64,000 nucleotides of DNA, from the NCBI RefSeq assembly GCF_006438825.1, contig NZ_RCZP01000011.1, positions 62,001 through 126,000 on the forward strand, given 5' to 3'. Below the pieces are notes generated by a model, which saw nothing but the letters and a program-made list of their open reading frames with translations, was not told the origin of the DNA and ran no database searches. Below are positions 1 through 8,215 of the stretch, piece after piece (positions within the stretch are counted from its first letter, which is position 1; every line of letters begins with the position of its first letter). The DNA comes from Muricoccus nepalensis (GTDB lineage Bacteria > Pseudomonadota > Alphaproteobacteria > Acetobacterales > Acetobacteraceae). A program made the translations under genes and the position numbers.

Positions 1-2173
1 CTCGGCCTTCAAGTTCATCGCCACCCCGGCCGAGTTCGAGCGCGGCCTCGTGCAGCAGCAGCTCGACGCTTACTCCGCCCTGCTGGAGCGCCTGGACGGC
101 GACGACCGCATCGCCCGCAAGCGCATCGAGCGCATGAAGGAAGGCATGCAGGAGAAGCTGGAGGCGCTCTCCACTAGCAAGGACGACATGCTGACCATCG
201 CCGAGATCGGCGTGGATCAGGTGATCGCCGACGAGGCGCAGGAGTTCCGCAAGCTGAGCTTCGCCACCAACATGGGCGGCCTGAAGGGCATCGCCCCGGA
301 CGGCTCGCAGCGCGCCTGGGACCTGTTCGTGAAGTCGCGCTTCGTCGGCACGATCAACCCGAACCGGGCGCTGATCCTGGCTTCCGGCACGCCGATCACC
401 AACACGCTGGGCGAGATGTTCACGCTGCAGCGCTTCATGCAGCCCGAGATGCTGGAGGAGCGCGGCATCCAGGAGTTCGACGCCTGGGCCTCCAGCTTCG
501 GCGACACCCGCACCGAGCTGGAGCTGCAGCCCTCCGGCAACTACAAGCCGGTGACGCGCTTCTCGGAGTTCGTCAACGTCGCGGACCTGATCGCCATGTT
601 CCGCACCGTCGCGGACGTGGTGTCGAAGGATGACCTGCGGCAGTACCTGAAGTTGCCGGCCATCGCGGGCGGTAAGCGCCAGATCATTACCGCCCCGGCG
701 AGCCCGGCCTTCAAGGACTACCAGCGCACCCTGGCGACGCGGATCGCAGCGATCGAGGCGCGCAAGGGCAAGCCCGAGAAGGGCCAGGACATCCTGCTCT
801 CCGTCATCACCGACGGCCGGCACGCCGCCATCGACCTGCGCTTCGTGGTGCCCGAGCAGGACGACGAGCCCGAGAACAAGCTCAACCTGCTCATCGAGAA
901 CGCCTTCCGCATCTGGTCCGAGACCCGCGACCGCCGCTTCCGCAAGCCGAACGGCTCGCCGCACGCCACCCCTGGCGCCACGCAGATGATCTTCTCGGAC
1001 CTGGGAACCGAGGGAGCACTGGCGACGCGCGGCTTCTCGGCCTACCGCTGGATCCGCGAGGGGCTGATCGCCCGCGGCGTGCCGGCCGAGCGCATCGCCT
1101 TCATGCAGGATTACAAGAAGTCCGAGGCCAAGCAGTCGCTGTTCAACGCCATGAACAACGGCCAGATGGACTTCTTGCTGGGATCGTCGGCCACCATGGG
1201 GACCGGCGTGAACGCCCAGCGCCGGCTGGCCGCCCTGCACCACCTCGACGTGCCCTGGCTGCCGTCCGAGATCGAGCAGCGCGAGGGGCGCATCGAGCGC
1301 CAGGGCAACCAGAACGAGGAGATCGGTCTCTACGCCTACGCCACGCTGGGCTCGATGGACGCCCAGATGTGGCAGAACAACGAGCGCAAGGCCCGCTTCA
1401 TCGCGGCGGCGCTCGGCGGAGACCGCTCGATCCGCCGTCTGGAGGACGTGGGCAGCCAGGCGAACCAGTTCGCCATGGCCAAGGCCATCGCCTCCGGCGA
1501 CCCCCGCCTGATGCAGAAGGCCGGGCTGGAGGCCGAGCTGGCACGCCTGGACCGCCTGCGCGCGGCGCATTTCGACGACCAGCACGCCGTGCGGCGCCGG
1601 GTGGCCGAGGCGCGCTCGACCATCGGGCGGGCGACGCAGGCCATCGCCGACACCGAGGCCGACCTGGCGCGGCGGGTCTCCACCCGGGGCGACGACTTCC
1701 GCATGGAGGTGGAGGAGCGCGCCTTTACCGAGCGCAAGGCGGGCGGTGCCGCCCTGCTGAAGTTCATCCGCACCGTGCAGTTCGAGGGCCGCAAGGGCGA
1801 CTGGGACCTGGGGCAGATCGGCGGCTTCCCGCTGAAGCTGGAAGCCCGCCGCTACCGCCAGGGTGCCGACCTGGAGATCCACCTGCTGCTCACCCGCACC
1901 GGCGGCGAGCACGAGGTGCGGGTCGAGGACGACCTCACCGCCCTGGGGCTGGTGTCGCGGCTGGAATACGACCTCGGGCGCTTCGAGGCGGAGCTTGCCG
2001 AGTACCGCCGGGGGCTGTCCGAGGCCCAGCGGCAGCTGCCGGCCTACGAGGCGCGGCTCGGCGAGGGCTTCGAGTTCCAGGCCGACCTCGACGCCAAGCA
2101 CGCAGAGATGGCCGAGCTGGAGGCATCCCTGGCCCAGACGGGGAAGGAGGAGACACTCTCCGCCGCGGCCTGA
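1..2173 (+). CDS. C-terminal part of a large SNF2-type helicase (often fused to an N6-methylase), 5' end outside window
   Basis: The frame is open from base 2, before any start codon, so the gene begins upstream of the window. The visible ~724 residues are a superfamily II helicase: ADEAQEF (motif II, DEAQ type), LASGTPITNTLGEMF (motif III region), GTGVNAQ and EQREGRIERQGNQNEE (motifs V-VI). A long charged region follows, probably partly coiled. Plasmid and phage proteins of this type usually carry an N-6 adenine methylase domain in the unseen N-terminal half and are linked to antirestriction or DNA entry; that role is inferred. A ParB-family gene follows after a 410-nt gap. The family call is good; the exact function is not known. 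Confidence 0.8.
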   Translation, partial: SAFKFIATPAEFERGLVQQQLDAYSALLERLDGDDRIARKRIERMKEGMQEKLEALSTSKDDMLTIAEIGVDQVIADEAQEFRKLSFATNMGGLKGIAPDGSQRAWDLFVKSRFVGTINPNRALILASGTPITNTLGEMFTLQRFMQPEMLEERGIQEFDAWASSFGDTRTELELQPSGNYKPVTRFSEFVNVADLIAMFRTVADVVSKDDLRQYLKLPAIAGGKRQIITAPASPAFKDYQRTLATRIAAIEARKGKPEKGQDILLSVITDGRHAAIDLRFVVPEQDDEPENKLNLLIENAFRIWSETRDRRFRKPNGSPHATPGATQMIFSDLGTEGALATRGFSAYRWIREGLIARGVPAERIAFMQDYKKSEAKQSLFNAMNNGQMDFLLGSSATMGTGVNAQRRLAALHHLDVPWLPSEIEQREGRIERQGNQNEEIGLYAYATLGSMDAQMWQNNERKARFIAAALGGDRSIRRLEDVGSQANQFAMAKAIASGDPRLMQKAGLEAELARLDRLRAAHFDDQHAVRRRVAEARSTIGRATQAIADTEADLARRVSTRGDDFRMEVEERAFTERKAGGAALLKFIRTVQFEGRKGDWDLGQIGGFPLKLEARRYRQGADLEIHLLLTRTGGEHEVRVEDDLTALGLVSRLEYDLGRFEAELAEYRRGLSEAQRQLPAYEARLGEGFEFQADLDAKHAEMAELEASLAQTGKEETLSAAA

Positions 2174-2583
2174 CATCAGGCCAAAAAGAAGGGCGGCGCC
2201 CGAGGGTGCCGCCCGAGTTTAGGGAGGAAACGTCCAAGAAATTCAGCATCGGCAAGCCGGTTGCTGCACTGCACAAGATAGGCATCGGCGTCGGACGGGC
2301 AGTTGAATTTGTGCAACGCAGCAGGGAGGTTCGATGGAGGAGGGGAGGAAAGGGGAGGGGAGGGGAGAAGCGGTCGCACCCGGTCGTGCCCCGGCACCGC
2401 TTCGCTCCACGGCCGCCTGCGCAGCCCGGCCCCGCTAGGCCGCACCCCGCTACGCGGGCCGCGTCCCGCGCCGGGGCAGGGCCGCTCGCCCGCCGTGGTG
2501 CCGTGGCCCGTCCGGTCGCTGCCGGGGAGGGGTCAACCCAGGAATGGGGAGACAGGAACCTCTGCGGAGCGGGAGCCCCGACC
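2174..2583. other. 410-nt intergenic gap with a long purine tract
   Basis: No convincing gene is seen between the helicase and the ParB-like gene. At about 2333-2370 the plus strand is an almost pure G/A tract (repeats of GGGGA and GGAGG). It is followed by a GC-rich stretch with several short inverted repeats, for example around 2437-2475, ending in GGGGAGGGGTC. Purine tract plus GGGGAGGGGTC also occurs in other gaps of this region (see the copies near 5.9, 7.2 and 11.8 kb), so this may be a diverged member of the same intergenic family. Confidence 0.5.
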
Positions 2584-4338
2584 ATGAAGCTCATCGAGAT
2601 CGACCCGAAGAAGCTGCGCGACAACCCCGAGAACCCCCGCCGTACCACGGCCGGGCCGGAGGCCGACGCCGTGCTGCTGGCCAACGTGCAGGCCGTCGGC
2701 ATCCTGCAGCCGCCCACCGCGCGCGAGCGCGACGGCGAGGTGGTGCTGATCGCCGGCCATCGTCGTCGCGACGTGGCCATCAAGGCCAAGCTGAAGAGCA
2801 TCCACGTCCTGATCCGCGAGGACGGTGACGACGCCGTGGCCGGGGCCGACGGCTTGCGCGCCTTCGCCGAGAACATGGTTCGCGCCGGCATGAACCCGGT
2901 CGATCAGTGGCGCGCCGTCGAGGCCCTGGTCAGCGAAGAGTGGACCCCGGAGGCCATCGCCACCGCGCTGAATATGTCGGTGCGCCGGGTGAACGTGCTG
3001 CGCCACATGACGCACTTCCTGCCGGCCATGCTGACGCAGATGGCCCGCGGCGACATGCCCACCGAGCAACAGCTCCGCACCATCGGCCTCGCCTCGGCCG
3101 AGGAGCAGGCCTCGGTGTGGAAGTCGCAGAAGCCGAAGAAGAACGAGCGTGCCAACTGGCACATGATCTCGCACGGGCTGGATAAGCGCCGCGTCTCCTT
3201 CTCCCTGGCGAAGTTCGGCGAGGCCGAGACGGAAGCCTTCGGCATCGTCTGGGAGGATGATCTTTTTGCCCCGGGCGACAGCGATCCGCGCTTCACCACC
3301 CAGGCCGACGCCTTCCTGAAGGCGCAACAGTCCTGGTTGGAAGCCAACCTGCCCGAGGGCGGGGTCATGGTGGGGATGGACGAGTATCACCGCCCGCAAC
3401 TCCCGTCCCGAGCGCAGCAGCTCTACTCTTCCAGGCCCGGCCCGAACGACACGGTGGGCTACTACGTCAACCATCGCACCTTCGAGGTGGACACCGTTCT
3501 TTTCCGGATGCCCGAGCCGGCGCAACGCCGTGCCTCCACGGGCGGCGGAACCGGCGAGGACTACGTAGCGCCCAAGGCTGTCCGTCCCGACCTGACCCAG
3601 AAGGGCGAGGCCATGGTGGGCGACCTCCGCACCGAGGCCCTGCACACCGCTTTCGCCGAAGCCGAGATCGGTGACGACGCCTTGATCGGCCTGCTGGTGC
3701 TGGCCTTGGCCGGGAAAAACGTCAGCGTCCGCTCCGGGGCCCATGGCAACGACATCGGCAGCGGCGAGCGCGGCTCGCTGGCCGCCTCGATCACCGAGGG
3801 CGGCGTGCTGACGGCCGACCCGGCCACGCTGCGCATTGCCGCGCGCGGCATGCTGCGCCAGGCGCTGTCGTGCCGGGTCGGCTTCTCCTCCTCCGGCACC
3901 GTCGCACGCGTCGCCGGCATCGCGGTCGACGCCGACGCCTACCTACCGACCACGGCCACCGAGGAGTTTCTCGGCAACCTGAGCAAGGCGGCGATCGAGC
4001 GCACCGCCACCGCCACCAGCGTCCTGCCACGCCCCACCGGCAAGGCCACCCGCGCCGCCATCGTCGAGCACCTGAAGGGCCGGACTTTCCTGCACCCACT
4101 GGTGCGGTTCGACTTCACCGACGAGGAGCGGCGTCAGGCGGAGGCCGACCGCGCCCGCGAGGCCGAGATGGCCACCCTGCGGCGAGGTGGCCACGCCGCT
4201 GACGACGACGGTGCCGAGGACGAGGAGGGGATCGAGAACCCCGAGCACCTGCTCGACGGCGACGAGGAGGAAAGCCCCGATGCCGGCGTTATGCCGCCGC
4301 CCGGCGAGGCTGGGGTGCCCGCGGCGCACGCAGCCTAA
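2584..4338 (+). CDS. ParB/Spo0J-family nuclease-like protein
   Basis: This 584-residue protein starts MKLIEIDPKKL. The open frame extends 400 codons upstream, but that part is the out-of-frame shadow of the preceding helicase, and the ParB fold begins exactly at this ATG. Residues ~1-100 form the ParB/Srx-like domain, with DNPENPR and the hallmark GHRRRDVA; ENM(V)RAGMNPVDQW follows. A helix-turn-helix lies near residues 120-145. The long C-terminus (~400 residues) ends in an acidic Asp/Glu-rich tail and is not a classical ParB dimer domain. No ParA partner is adjacent, so this resembles the large accessory ParB-like proteins of plasmids rather than a standard partition ParB. It may act in DNA binding, CTP binding or nuclease activity; which one cannot be told from sequence. 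Confidence 0.8.
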   Translation: MKLIEIDPKKLRDNPENPRRTTAGPEADAVLLANVQAVGILQPPTARERDGEVVLIAGHRRRDVAIKAKLKSIHVLIREDGDDAVAGADGLRAFAENMVRAGMNPVDQWRAVEALVSEEWTPEAIATALNMSVRRVNVLRHMTHFLPAMLTQMARGDMPTEQQLRTIGLASAEEQASVWKSQKPKKNERANWHMISHGLDKRRVSFSLAKFGEAETEAFGIVWEDDLFAPGDSDPRFTTQADAFLKAQQSWLEANLPEGGVMVGMDEYHRPQLPSRAQQLYSSRPGPNDTVGYYVNHRTFEVDTVLFRMPEPAQRRASTGGGTGEDYVAPKAVRPDLTQKGEAMVGDLRTEALHTAFAEAEIGDDALIGLLVLALAGKNVSVRSGAHGNDIGSGERGSLAASITEGGVLTADPATLRIAARGMLRQALSCRVGFSSSGTVARVAGIAVDADAYLPTTATEEFLGNLSKAAIERTATATSVLPRPTGKATRAAIVEHLKGRTFLHPLVRFDFTDEERRQAEADRAREAEMATLRRGGHAADDDGAEDEEGIENPEHLLDGDEEESPDAGVMPPPGEAGVPAAHAA

Positions 4339-4402
4339 TCGACGCGGCCCGGCCAGGAGGCCGGGCTCCCTCTCTCCAGATCACCCGACCCGAGGAAGCA
4401 CC

Positions 4403-4711
4403 ATGGCCTTCACCGCCGTCGCCGCGCGCGGCTCGGCCGCCGAGCCATTCCAGCTCGCCGGCAAGGAACCGATCCACCACACCCCGGGTGCCCAGGACAC
4501 CCACGACCGCCTGTTCGAGTACGCCGGGGGCCACCTTGGCTTCTACGGCTTCCTGCGCGTGGCCAACGCCCGCATCTCGGGCCGCGTCATGGTCGGCCTG
4601 ATGGACCTGCCCGATCGCCTCTGGCGGGATGCCTACGACGACGGAGCCCATCCCGGTAACGCCGCGAACGAGGCCATCACCGAGGCCGCCGAGGAGATGG
4701 GGGTCGCCTAA
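4403..4711 (+). CDS. Small conserved-type plasmid hypothetical protein
   Basis: The product has 102 residues and begins MAFTAVAARGS. The ATG is preceded by a clear purine-rich site (GAGGAAG) a few bases upstream. No signal peptide, membrane segment or recognisable motif is visible. The composition is soluble, with an acidic C-terminus (TEAAEEMGVA). It follows the ParB-like gene by 64 nt on the same strand and could be co-transcribed. I do not recognise the family. Confidence 0.6.
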   Translation: MAFTAVAARGSAAEPFQLAGKEPIHHTPGAQDTHDRLFEYAGGHLGFYGFLRVANARISGRVMVGLMDLPDRLWRDAYDDGAHPGNAANEAITEAAEEMGVA

Positions 4712-4962
4712 CCATGAGCGGGCATCCGGCGGGGGACGTGGAAGCGCTGCCCGCCAGGGCCTGATCGCGCACGGTCGTCAGGGCGCACCCGCCCCGTCCT
4801 GTGGTCCCACCATGATCTGTGAGCGGAGCCTGCGGAGCGTCCCGGGGCGCTTCAACCTGACGGTGCTCCACGTTGTTTCGCCCCCTTCGGGGTGACGCGC
4901 CCCATGCCGCTCCGCCTGTCGTCTCCGCCGATCACGGCAGAACCACACGACGGAGCGGCACC

Positions 4963-5151
4963 ATGAAGACCGCAACCTACCTCAAGACCCTGACCCGCAG
5001 CGCCGGGCGCACCATCCGCCGCCTGCTGCGGCACCTCACCGGCAAGACCACCATCAACGCCAGTCTGACGCTCTCCATTCCGGGCTTCGTGAAGCTGGAA
5101 CTCGGCTGGAAGCGCGAGAGCGAGCGCGCCGACGATCGCAAACCCGCCTGA
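4963..5151 (+). CDS. Small basic hypothetical protein (62 aa)
   Basis: The reading frame begins MKTATYLKTLTRSAGR after GGAGCGGCACC. It is strongly basic in the N-terminal half (GRTIRRLLRHLTGK), with a short apolar middle (INASLTLSIPGFVKLELGW). The 251-nt gap upstream (4712-4962) has no other convincing gene. A stem-loop directly follows the stop codon, which supports a real transcription unit. The function is unknown. Confidence 0.5.
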   Translation: MKTATYLKTLTRSAGRTIRRLLRHLTGKTTINASLTLSIPGFVKLELGWKRESERADDRKPA

Positions 5152-5159
5152 CGGCGGGC

Positions 5160-5181
5160 GCCGCCGGCTTCGGCCGGCGGC
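5160..5181. terminator. Stem-loop between convergent genes
   Basis: The arms GCCGCCGGC and GCCGGCGGC around a TTCG tetraloop form a 9-bp GC stem between the ends of the small plus-strand gene and the minus-strand HU gene. No T-run follows on either strand, so termination efficiency is uncertain. Confidence 0.6.
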
Positions 5182-5203
5182 AAACCGCGCAATGGATGCG
5201 CGA

Positions 5204-5527
5204 TCAGTCGCCCTTGGCGGCCTTCGTCGCCTTGCGCTTGGCCTTCTTGGCCCCGGCGAAGGCCGCCAGCTTGAGCGAGGGCGAGGCTTTGAACTTCACC
5301 GTCGCCCCGGCCTTCACCGCCACCTTCTCGCCGGTGCGCGGGTTCAGCGCCGAGCGCTTCGGCGTTTCGCGCACCGTGAAGGAGCCGAAGTCGGGCAGCG
5401 AGAAGCGCCCGGTCTCGATGATCTCGGCCTTAATCGCGGCGATGATGTCGGCCGCCAAGCGGCCGGACGTCACGCCGTTCAGGTCGGTGGACTGTTGGAT
5501 GACGTCGGTGAGGAAGCGCTTTGACAT
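5204..5527 (-). CDS. HU/IHF-family DNA-binding protein
   Basis: This 107-residue protein is homologous to bacterial histone-like HU/IHF. The N-terminal helices (MSKRFLTDVIQQSTDLNG) lead to the family signature GRFSLPDFGSFTVRETPKRSALNPRTGE, the beta-arm region that intercalates into DNA. The tail is lysine- and alanine-rich (GAKKAKRKATKAAKGD), like the extended HU proteins of alphaproteobacteria. It probably bends or compacts DNA and may assist plasmid replication, transfer or regulation. It ends convergently with the small gene at 4963-5151, with a hairpin between them. Confidence 0.9.
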   Translation of the reverse strand: MSKRFLTDVIQQSTDLNGVTSGRLAADIIAAIKAEIIETGRFSLPDFGSFTVRETPKRSALNPRTGEKVAVKAGATVKFKASPSLKLAAFAGAKKAKRKATKAAKGD

Positions 5528-5564
5528 TGCTGGATTCTAGCGTGCGGCGTGCCCGTGCGAAACC

Positions 5565-5855
5565 TCAGTCCTCGAACACCTCGCACACATGAAGCCGCCA
5601 GCCCTGGGCCGGCGCTCCGGTGCGCTCCGAGCGCAGCAGAGTGAGCGCCGGCATCACCCCGCACTCCGGGCAGGCGTACTCGAAGGCAAAATCGGACAGC
5701 AGGTCGCGTGGCCGTTTCGCGGCGTGGAACCACATCGGCGACCGATGTCGGCCGCAGCAACGCGCCTCCAGCCAGAAGGACCGGAGATCGACGATTGGGG
5801 TGGCAAGGGCTTCGGAAAGGGTCACGGCATCGAAGGCTGATGGAGAGGGCAGCAT
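5565..5855 (-). CDS. Hypothetical protein with Cys pairs (putative zinc binding)
   Basis: I place the start at MLPSPSAFDAVTL (96 residues), because longer versions of the frame run through the purine-rich intergenic repeat and are unlikely to be coding. The protein has CCGRH in the middle and CPECG near residues 60-65, which suggests a zinc ribbon. The C-terminus is GWRLHVCEVFED. The strand and frame look coding, but the ribosome-binding site is weak and the start uncertain. No family is recognised. Confidence 0.5.
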   Translation of the reverse strand: MLPSPSAFDAVTLSEALATPIVDLRSFWLEARCCGRHRSPMWFHAAKRPRDLLSDFAFEYACPECGVMPALTLLRSERTGAPAQGWRLHVCEVFED

Positions 5856-5865
5856 AGCCCAGGAA

Positions 5866-5990
5866 GGAGGGGAGAGGGGAGGATAGGATGGGCCTGCCGC
5901 GCCACCCCGACCGCCGCAAGGGCAGGGGCTGACGCCCGCGCGAGCGCGCCCTTGCCCCGCCCGGGGCGGCGCGGCCCTCGGCTGAGGTCT
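5866..5990 (+). repeat. Intergenic purine-tract/CCGCAAGGG stem-loop element, copy A
   Basis: A GGAGGGGAGAGGGGAGGA purine tract is followed by CCTGCCGCGCC, CCGCAAGGGC, a GC-rich spacer and GCGCCCTTGCCCC. CAAGGGC and GCCCTTG can pair. The same order of blocks occurs near 7187-7340 and 11740-11875, always just before a plus-strand gene of this region. Confidence 0.65.
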
Positions 5991-6024
5991 CGGAGAAGCG
6001 AGACGCAGCAGAAGGATCACCGCC

Positions 6025-6747
6025 GTGACCACCGTCCTCGCTTTCCCGAATGCCCGCCTTACCCCGGTGGCCGCGACCACCGCCCCGGTCATGATCGGCA
6101 TCGGCACGCGTGTTTCGACCAGGCTCGACGACCGCGGCGAAGGCTTCGTGTTCGCGGTCCACGACGATCCCCGGCCTGCTCCGCTGCGCCCGGTGCTGGG
6201 CGGCTTCGCCCAGACCGGCGGGCGGCAGACCTACGACATCGTCTTCCTGTCCGGCTCCTTCACCCTCCGGTTGCCCGAGGCCATCCTACGTGGCTCGGGC
6301 TGGCGCCTGCTCGGCGGTTGCGGCAACGCCGCCGAGATCGCCGCGGCGATCGTCCACGCGGAAGCCGAGGACGCCCGCCGGACGGACGAGAAGGCGGCCG
6401 CCGACGAGGCGCACGCCGCCGAGCTGCACCGGTTGCGCCATGCACCCGAGCATGCCCACCTGCGACAGGGTGACGACCGGCACAGCGGCAAGCTGGCGGC
6501 TGCCAACATCCGCGTCCAGCTACGGCAGTCTTTCCCGGGTGTGCGCTTCTCCGTGCGCAACACCGACCACGGCTCGATCTACGTCCGCTGGCCCGGCGGG
6601 CCGGAGCAGAAGGCCATCGAGACCGTGGCCATGCCGTTCCAGGGCGGCCATTTCGACGGCATGGACGACAGCTACAAGACCGCGCGCTCGGCCTGGTGCG
6701 AGGCGTTCGGGGGTGCCCAGTACGTCGTCTGCCGACGCGAACCCTGA
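6025..6747 (+). CDS. LPD29-domain plasmid protein
   Basis: The product has 240 residues from a GTG start. Its C-terminal ~100 residues match the large-polyvalent-protein-associated domain 29 pattern (IRVQLRQSFPGVRFSVRNTD, then IYVRWPGG and a final aromatic-rich segment). LPD29 accompanies large polyvalent proteins of plasmids and phages and is also found alone; a role early after DNA entry has been proposed but not shown. The N-terminal half is unassigned and ends in an Ala/Glu/His-rich, probably helical linker. It is the second gene after the helicase/ParB block and is preceded by the purine-tract element. Confidence 0.7.
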   Translation: MTTVLAFPNARLTPVAATTAPVMIGIGTRVSTRLDDRGEGFVFAVHDDPRPAPLRPVLGGFAQTGGRQTYDIVFLSGSFTLRLPEAILRGSGWRLLGGCGNAAEIAAAIVHAEAEDARRTDEKAAADEAHAAELHRLRHAPEHAHLRQGDDRHSGKLAAANIRVQLRQSFPGVRFSVRNTDHGSIYVRWPGGPEQKAIETVAMPFQGGHFDGMDDSYKTARSAWCEAFGGAQYVVCRREP

Positions 6748-6767
6748 CGGAACGGCCCTCCGGTTTT

Positions 6768-6780
6768 CCGTTCGCGCCGA
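6768..6780 (+). promoter_or_regulatory. CCGTTYGCGCCGA motif before the 6826 gene
   Basis: CCGTTCGCGCCGA in sense orientation, 45 nt before the ATG at 6826. It is the only copy in the first 21 kb with a full match, and it precedes a secreted or membrane-type protein like those of the transfer region. Confidence 0.6.
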
Positions 6781-6825
6781 TCTTCCCGATGGAGAGCGGC
6801 ACAACCCCATCAAGGAATCTTCCTC

Positions 6826-7179
6826 ATGCGCGTCTGCCGCCACATGCTTCCGGTCCTCGCCGCTCTTTGCCTCCCCTCGGTCTCGCAGGCTCAGCCTGTG
6901 CTGGAGACCACCTCGGCAGCGGCCGCGCAGGTTCGTGCGAGCGCGTCCCTGCTTCGGGAGGCCTGCGCCAACCTGCCTCGGCAGGGCCTGCCCGCCGGTG
7001 CGGCTGCCAGTCCGTGGCGCTCGGAGGAGGAGATCTGCGACCACCTGGCCGACCCGGGCGCCCTGATGACAACCACGGCGTGGTTCTTCGGGATCTTCGG
7101 CGCGGTGCTGATGGCCGTGGGGATGCTCGCCTTCGCCTATCTCGGCGGGACCATGCGCCGCCTTTGGCGGGCCACGTAA
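6826..7179 (+). CDS. Signal-peptide plus single-TM small protein
   Basis: The 117-residue product has an N-terminal signal sequence (MLPVLAALCLPSVSQA) and a strong transmembrane segment near residues 83-107 (TAWFFGIFGAVLMAVGMLAFAYL), ending with a basic cytoplasmic tail (GGTMRRLWRAT). Between them is a Cys-containing, Ala-rich domain. The upstream transfer-type motif suggests it belongs to the same regulon as the secretion genes although it lies 30 kb away. It could be an envelope protein involved in transfer or entry exclusion; this is inference only. Confidence 0.65.
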   Translation: MRVCRHMLPVLAALCLPSVSQAQPVLETTSAAAAQVRASASLLREACANLPRQGLPAGAAASPWRSEEEICDHLADPGALMTTTAWFFGIFGAVLMAVGMLAFAYLGGTMRRLWRAT

Positions 7180-7186
7180 GGATCCA

Positions 7187-7345
7187 CGGAGAGGGGCTGG
7201 AGCAGGAGAAACGGGGAGGAGAAAAGGACCCGGAAGCGCCTGCCGCGCCCGCCCCCCGGCCGCAAGGGTGCGTCGCTGCGCTCCCTCGCTCTGCTCGCCC
7301 TTGCCCCCGTGTGCCGGGCACGCCCGCGGGGGAGGGGTCGAGGAC
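7187..7345 (+). repeat. Intergenic purine-tract/CCGCAAGGG stem-loop element, copy B
   Basis: GGAGAGGGG and GGGGAGGAGAAAAGG purines, then CCTGCCGCGCC, CCGCAAGGGTG, a GC-rich spacer, CGCCCTTGCCCC and finally GGGGGAGGGGTC. The order is the same as in copies A and C. The 228-nt gap holds no convincing gene. Confidence 0.65.
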
Positions 7346-7407
7346 GAGAAGACCGGAACAGACGGTTCGTCCCCGGCGCACCGCATCCCCTACGGGAGTT
7401 GACCCCC

Positions 7408-8112
7408 ATGAGCACCCTGATTGAGCGCGCCCTGCGCTCGGCGGCCGAGGACCTCGGCCTATCCAACGACGGCTGGAGCCCGATCCAGGGCTTCCCCGGC
7501 ACCGGCCACGCCTTCCGCCACGCCGACCGCCCGGCCCTGGTGGTCGAGGTCAGCGCCAACGACCATGGCTGGGGCTGGTCGGTCGGGCAAACCGAGAGCG
7601 GCCCGCGTCGGCGGGCGAACGCCGGCGTCGCCCAGCGCTGGGCCTGCGTCCACAAGCTGATCGTGCGGGAAAGCCCGAACAGCCGTGCCGCGCTGCTCGA
7701 CGCACTGGCCATCGCGGGCGACGACCTCCTCGAGGCGCGCTCCTGCTCGACTGAGATGCTGCACACCCGGCTCGACGTGCTGGTCTGCCGCAAGGGACTG
7801 GAGCTGTTCGTCGCCCCCGTGCAGCGCCTCGACGCCGCGCCGGCCGAGCCGGTTGAGCCGCTCCGGCTGGAGTGGAGCTACCGGGGCACGGCATCGGTGG
7901 GCGATGCCGTCACCGGCACCGTGCAGGCCAGCAACGAGGTCGAGGCCGTCGAGGCGTTCGAGCGGCTGCACCCCGGCGCGGATCTCGCCGAGCTGACGCC
8001 CCGGATGGCCGGGCTCGCGCCGGTGTTGCCGATCGCACGACAGCTGGCCGAGGAGGGGATGCGCCGCGCGGCTGCGCTCCCGCGGGCGCCGGTTCTGCCC
8101 ACGCTGCACTGA
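7408..8112 (+). CDS. Hypothetical plasmid protein (234 aa)
   Basis: It starts MSTLIERALRSAAEDLGL; the open frame upstream lies in the intergenic element and is rejected. The N-terminal ~100 residues look like a compact alpha/beta domain with many aromatic residues (GWSPIQGFPGTGHAF, NDHGWGWSVG). The C-terminal part contains ELTPRMAGLAPVLPIARQLAEEG. No catalytic motif or membrane segment is recognised. It is followed by the methyltransferase gene and may share its transcript. Confidence 0.6.
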   Translation: MSTLIERALRSAAEDLGLSNDGWSPIQGFPGTGHAFRHADRPALVVEVSANDHGWGWSVGQTESGPRRRANAGVAQRWACVHKLIVRESPNSRAALLDALAIAGDDLLEARSCSTEMLHTRLDVLVCRKGLELFVAPVQRLDAAPAEPVEPLRLEWSYRGTASVGDAVTGTVQASNEVEAVEAFERLHPGADLAELTPRMAGLAPVLPIARQLAEEGMRRAAALPRAPVLPTLH

Positions 8113-8115
8113 ACC

Positions 8116-8197
8116 CGGGGCGCCGCGGCGCCTCACCCCACACCCCCGATCCATCACCGACGTCGCGTGCGGCAGGGCCCAGGCCCTGCCGTTCGCG
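8116..8197 (+). promoter_or_regulatory. Hairpins and partial transfer motif before the methyltransferase gene
   Basis: Two GC hairpins lie in the short gap: GGGGCGCC/GGCGCCTC near 8116 and a GGCAGGGCC/GGCCCTGCC stem at about 8171-8190. Directly after the second stem comes CCGTTCGCG, a truncated match to the transfer-region motif, 19 nt before the ATG at 8216. It may be chance. Confidence 0.35.
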
Positions 8198-8215
8198 TTT
8201 CTGGAGCCTCGCGCC

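Noticed and set aside
1369-2583. In-frame upstream extension of the ParB-like gene (~400 codons)
   Set aside because: The extension overlaps the helicase gene out of frame and crosses the purine-tract gap; ParB homology starts at the ATG at 2584.
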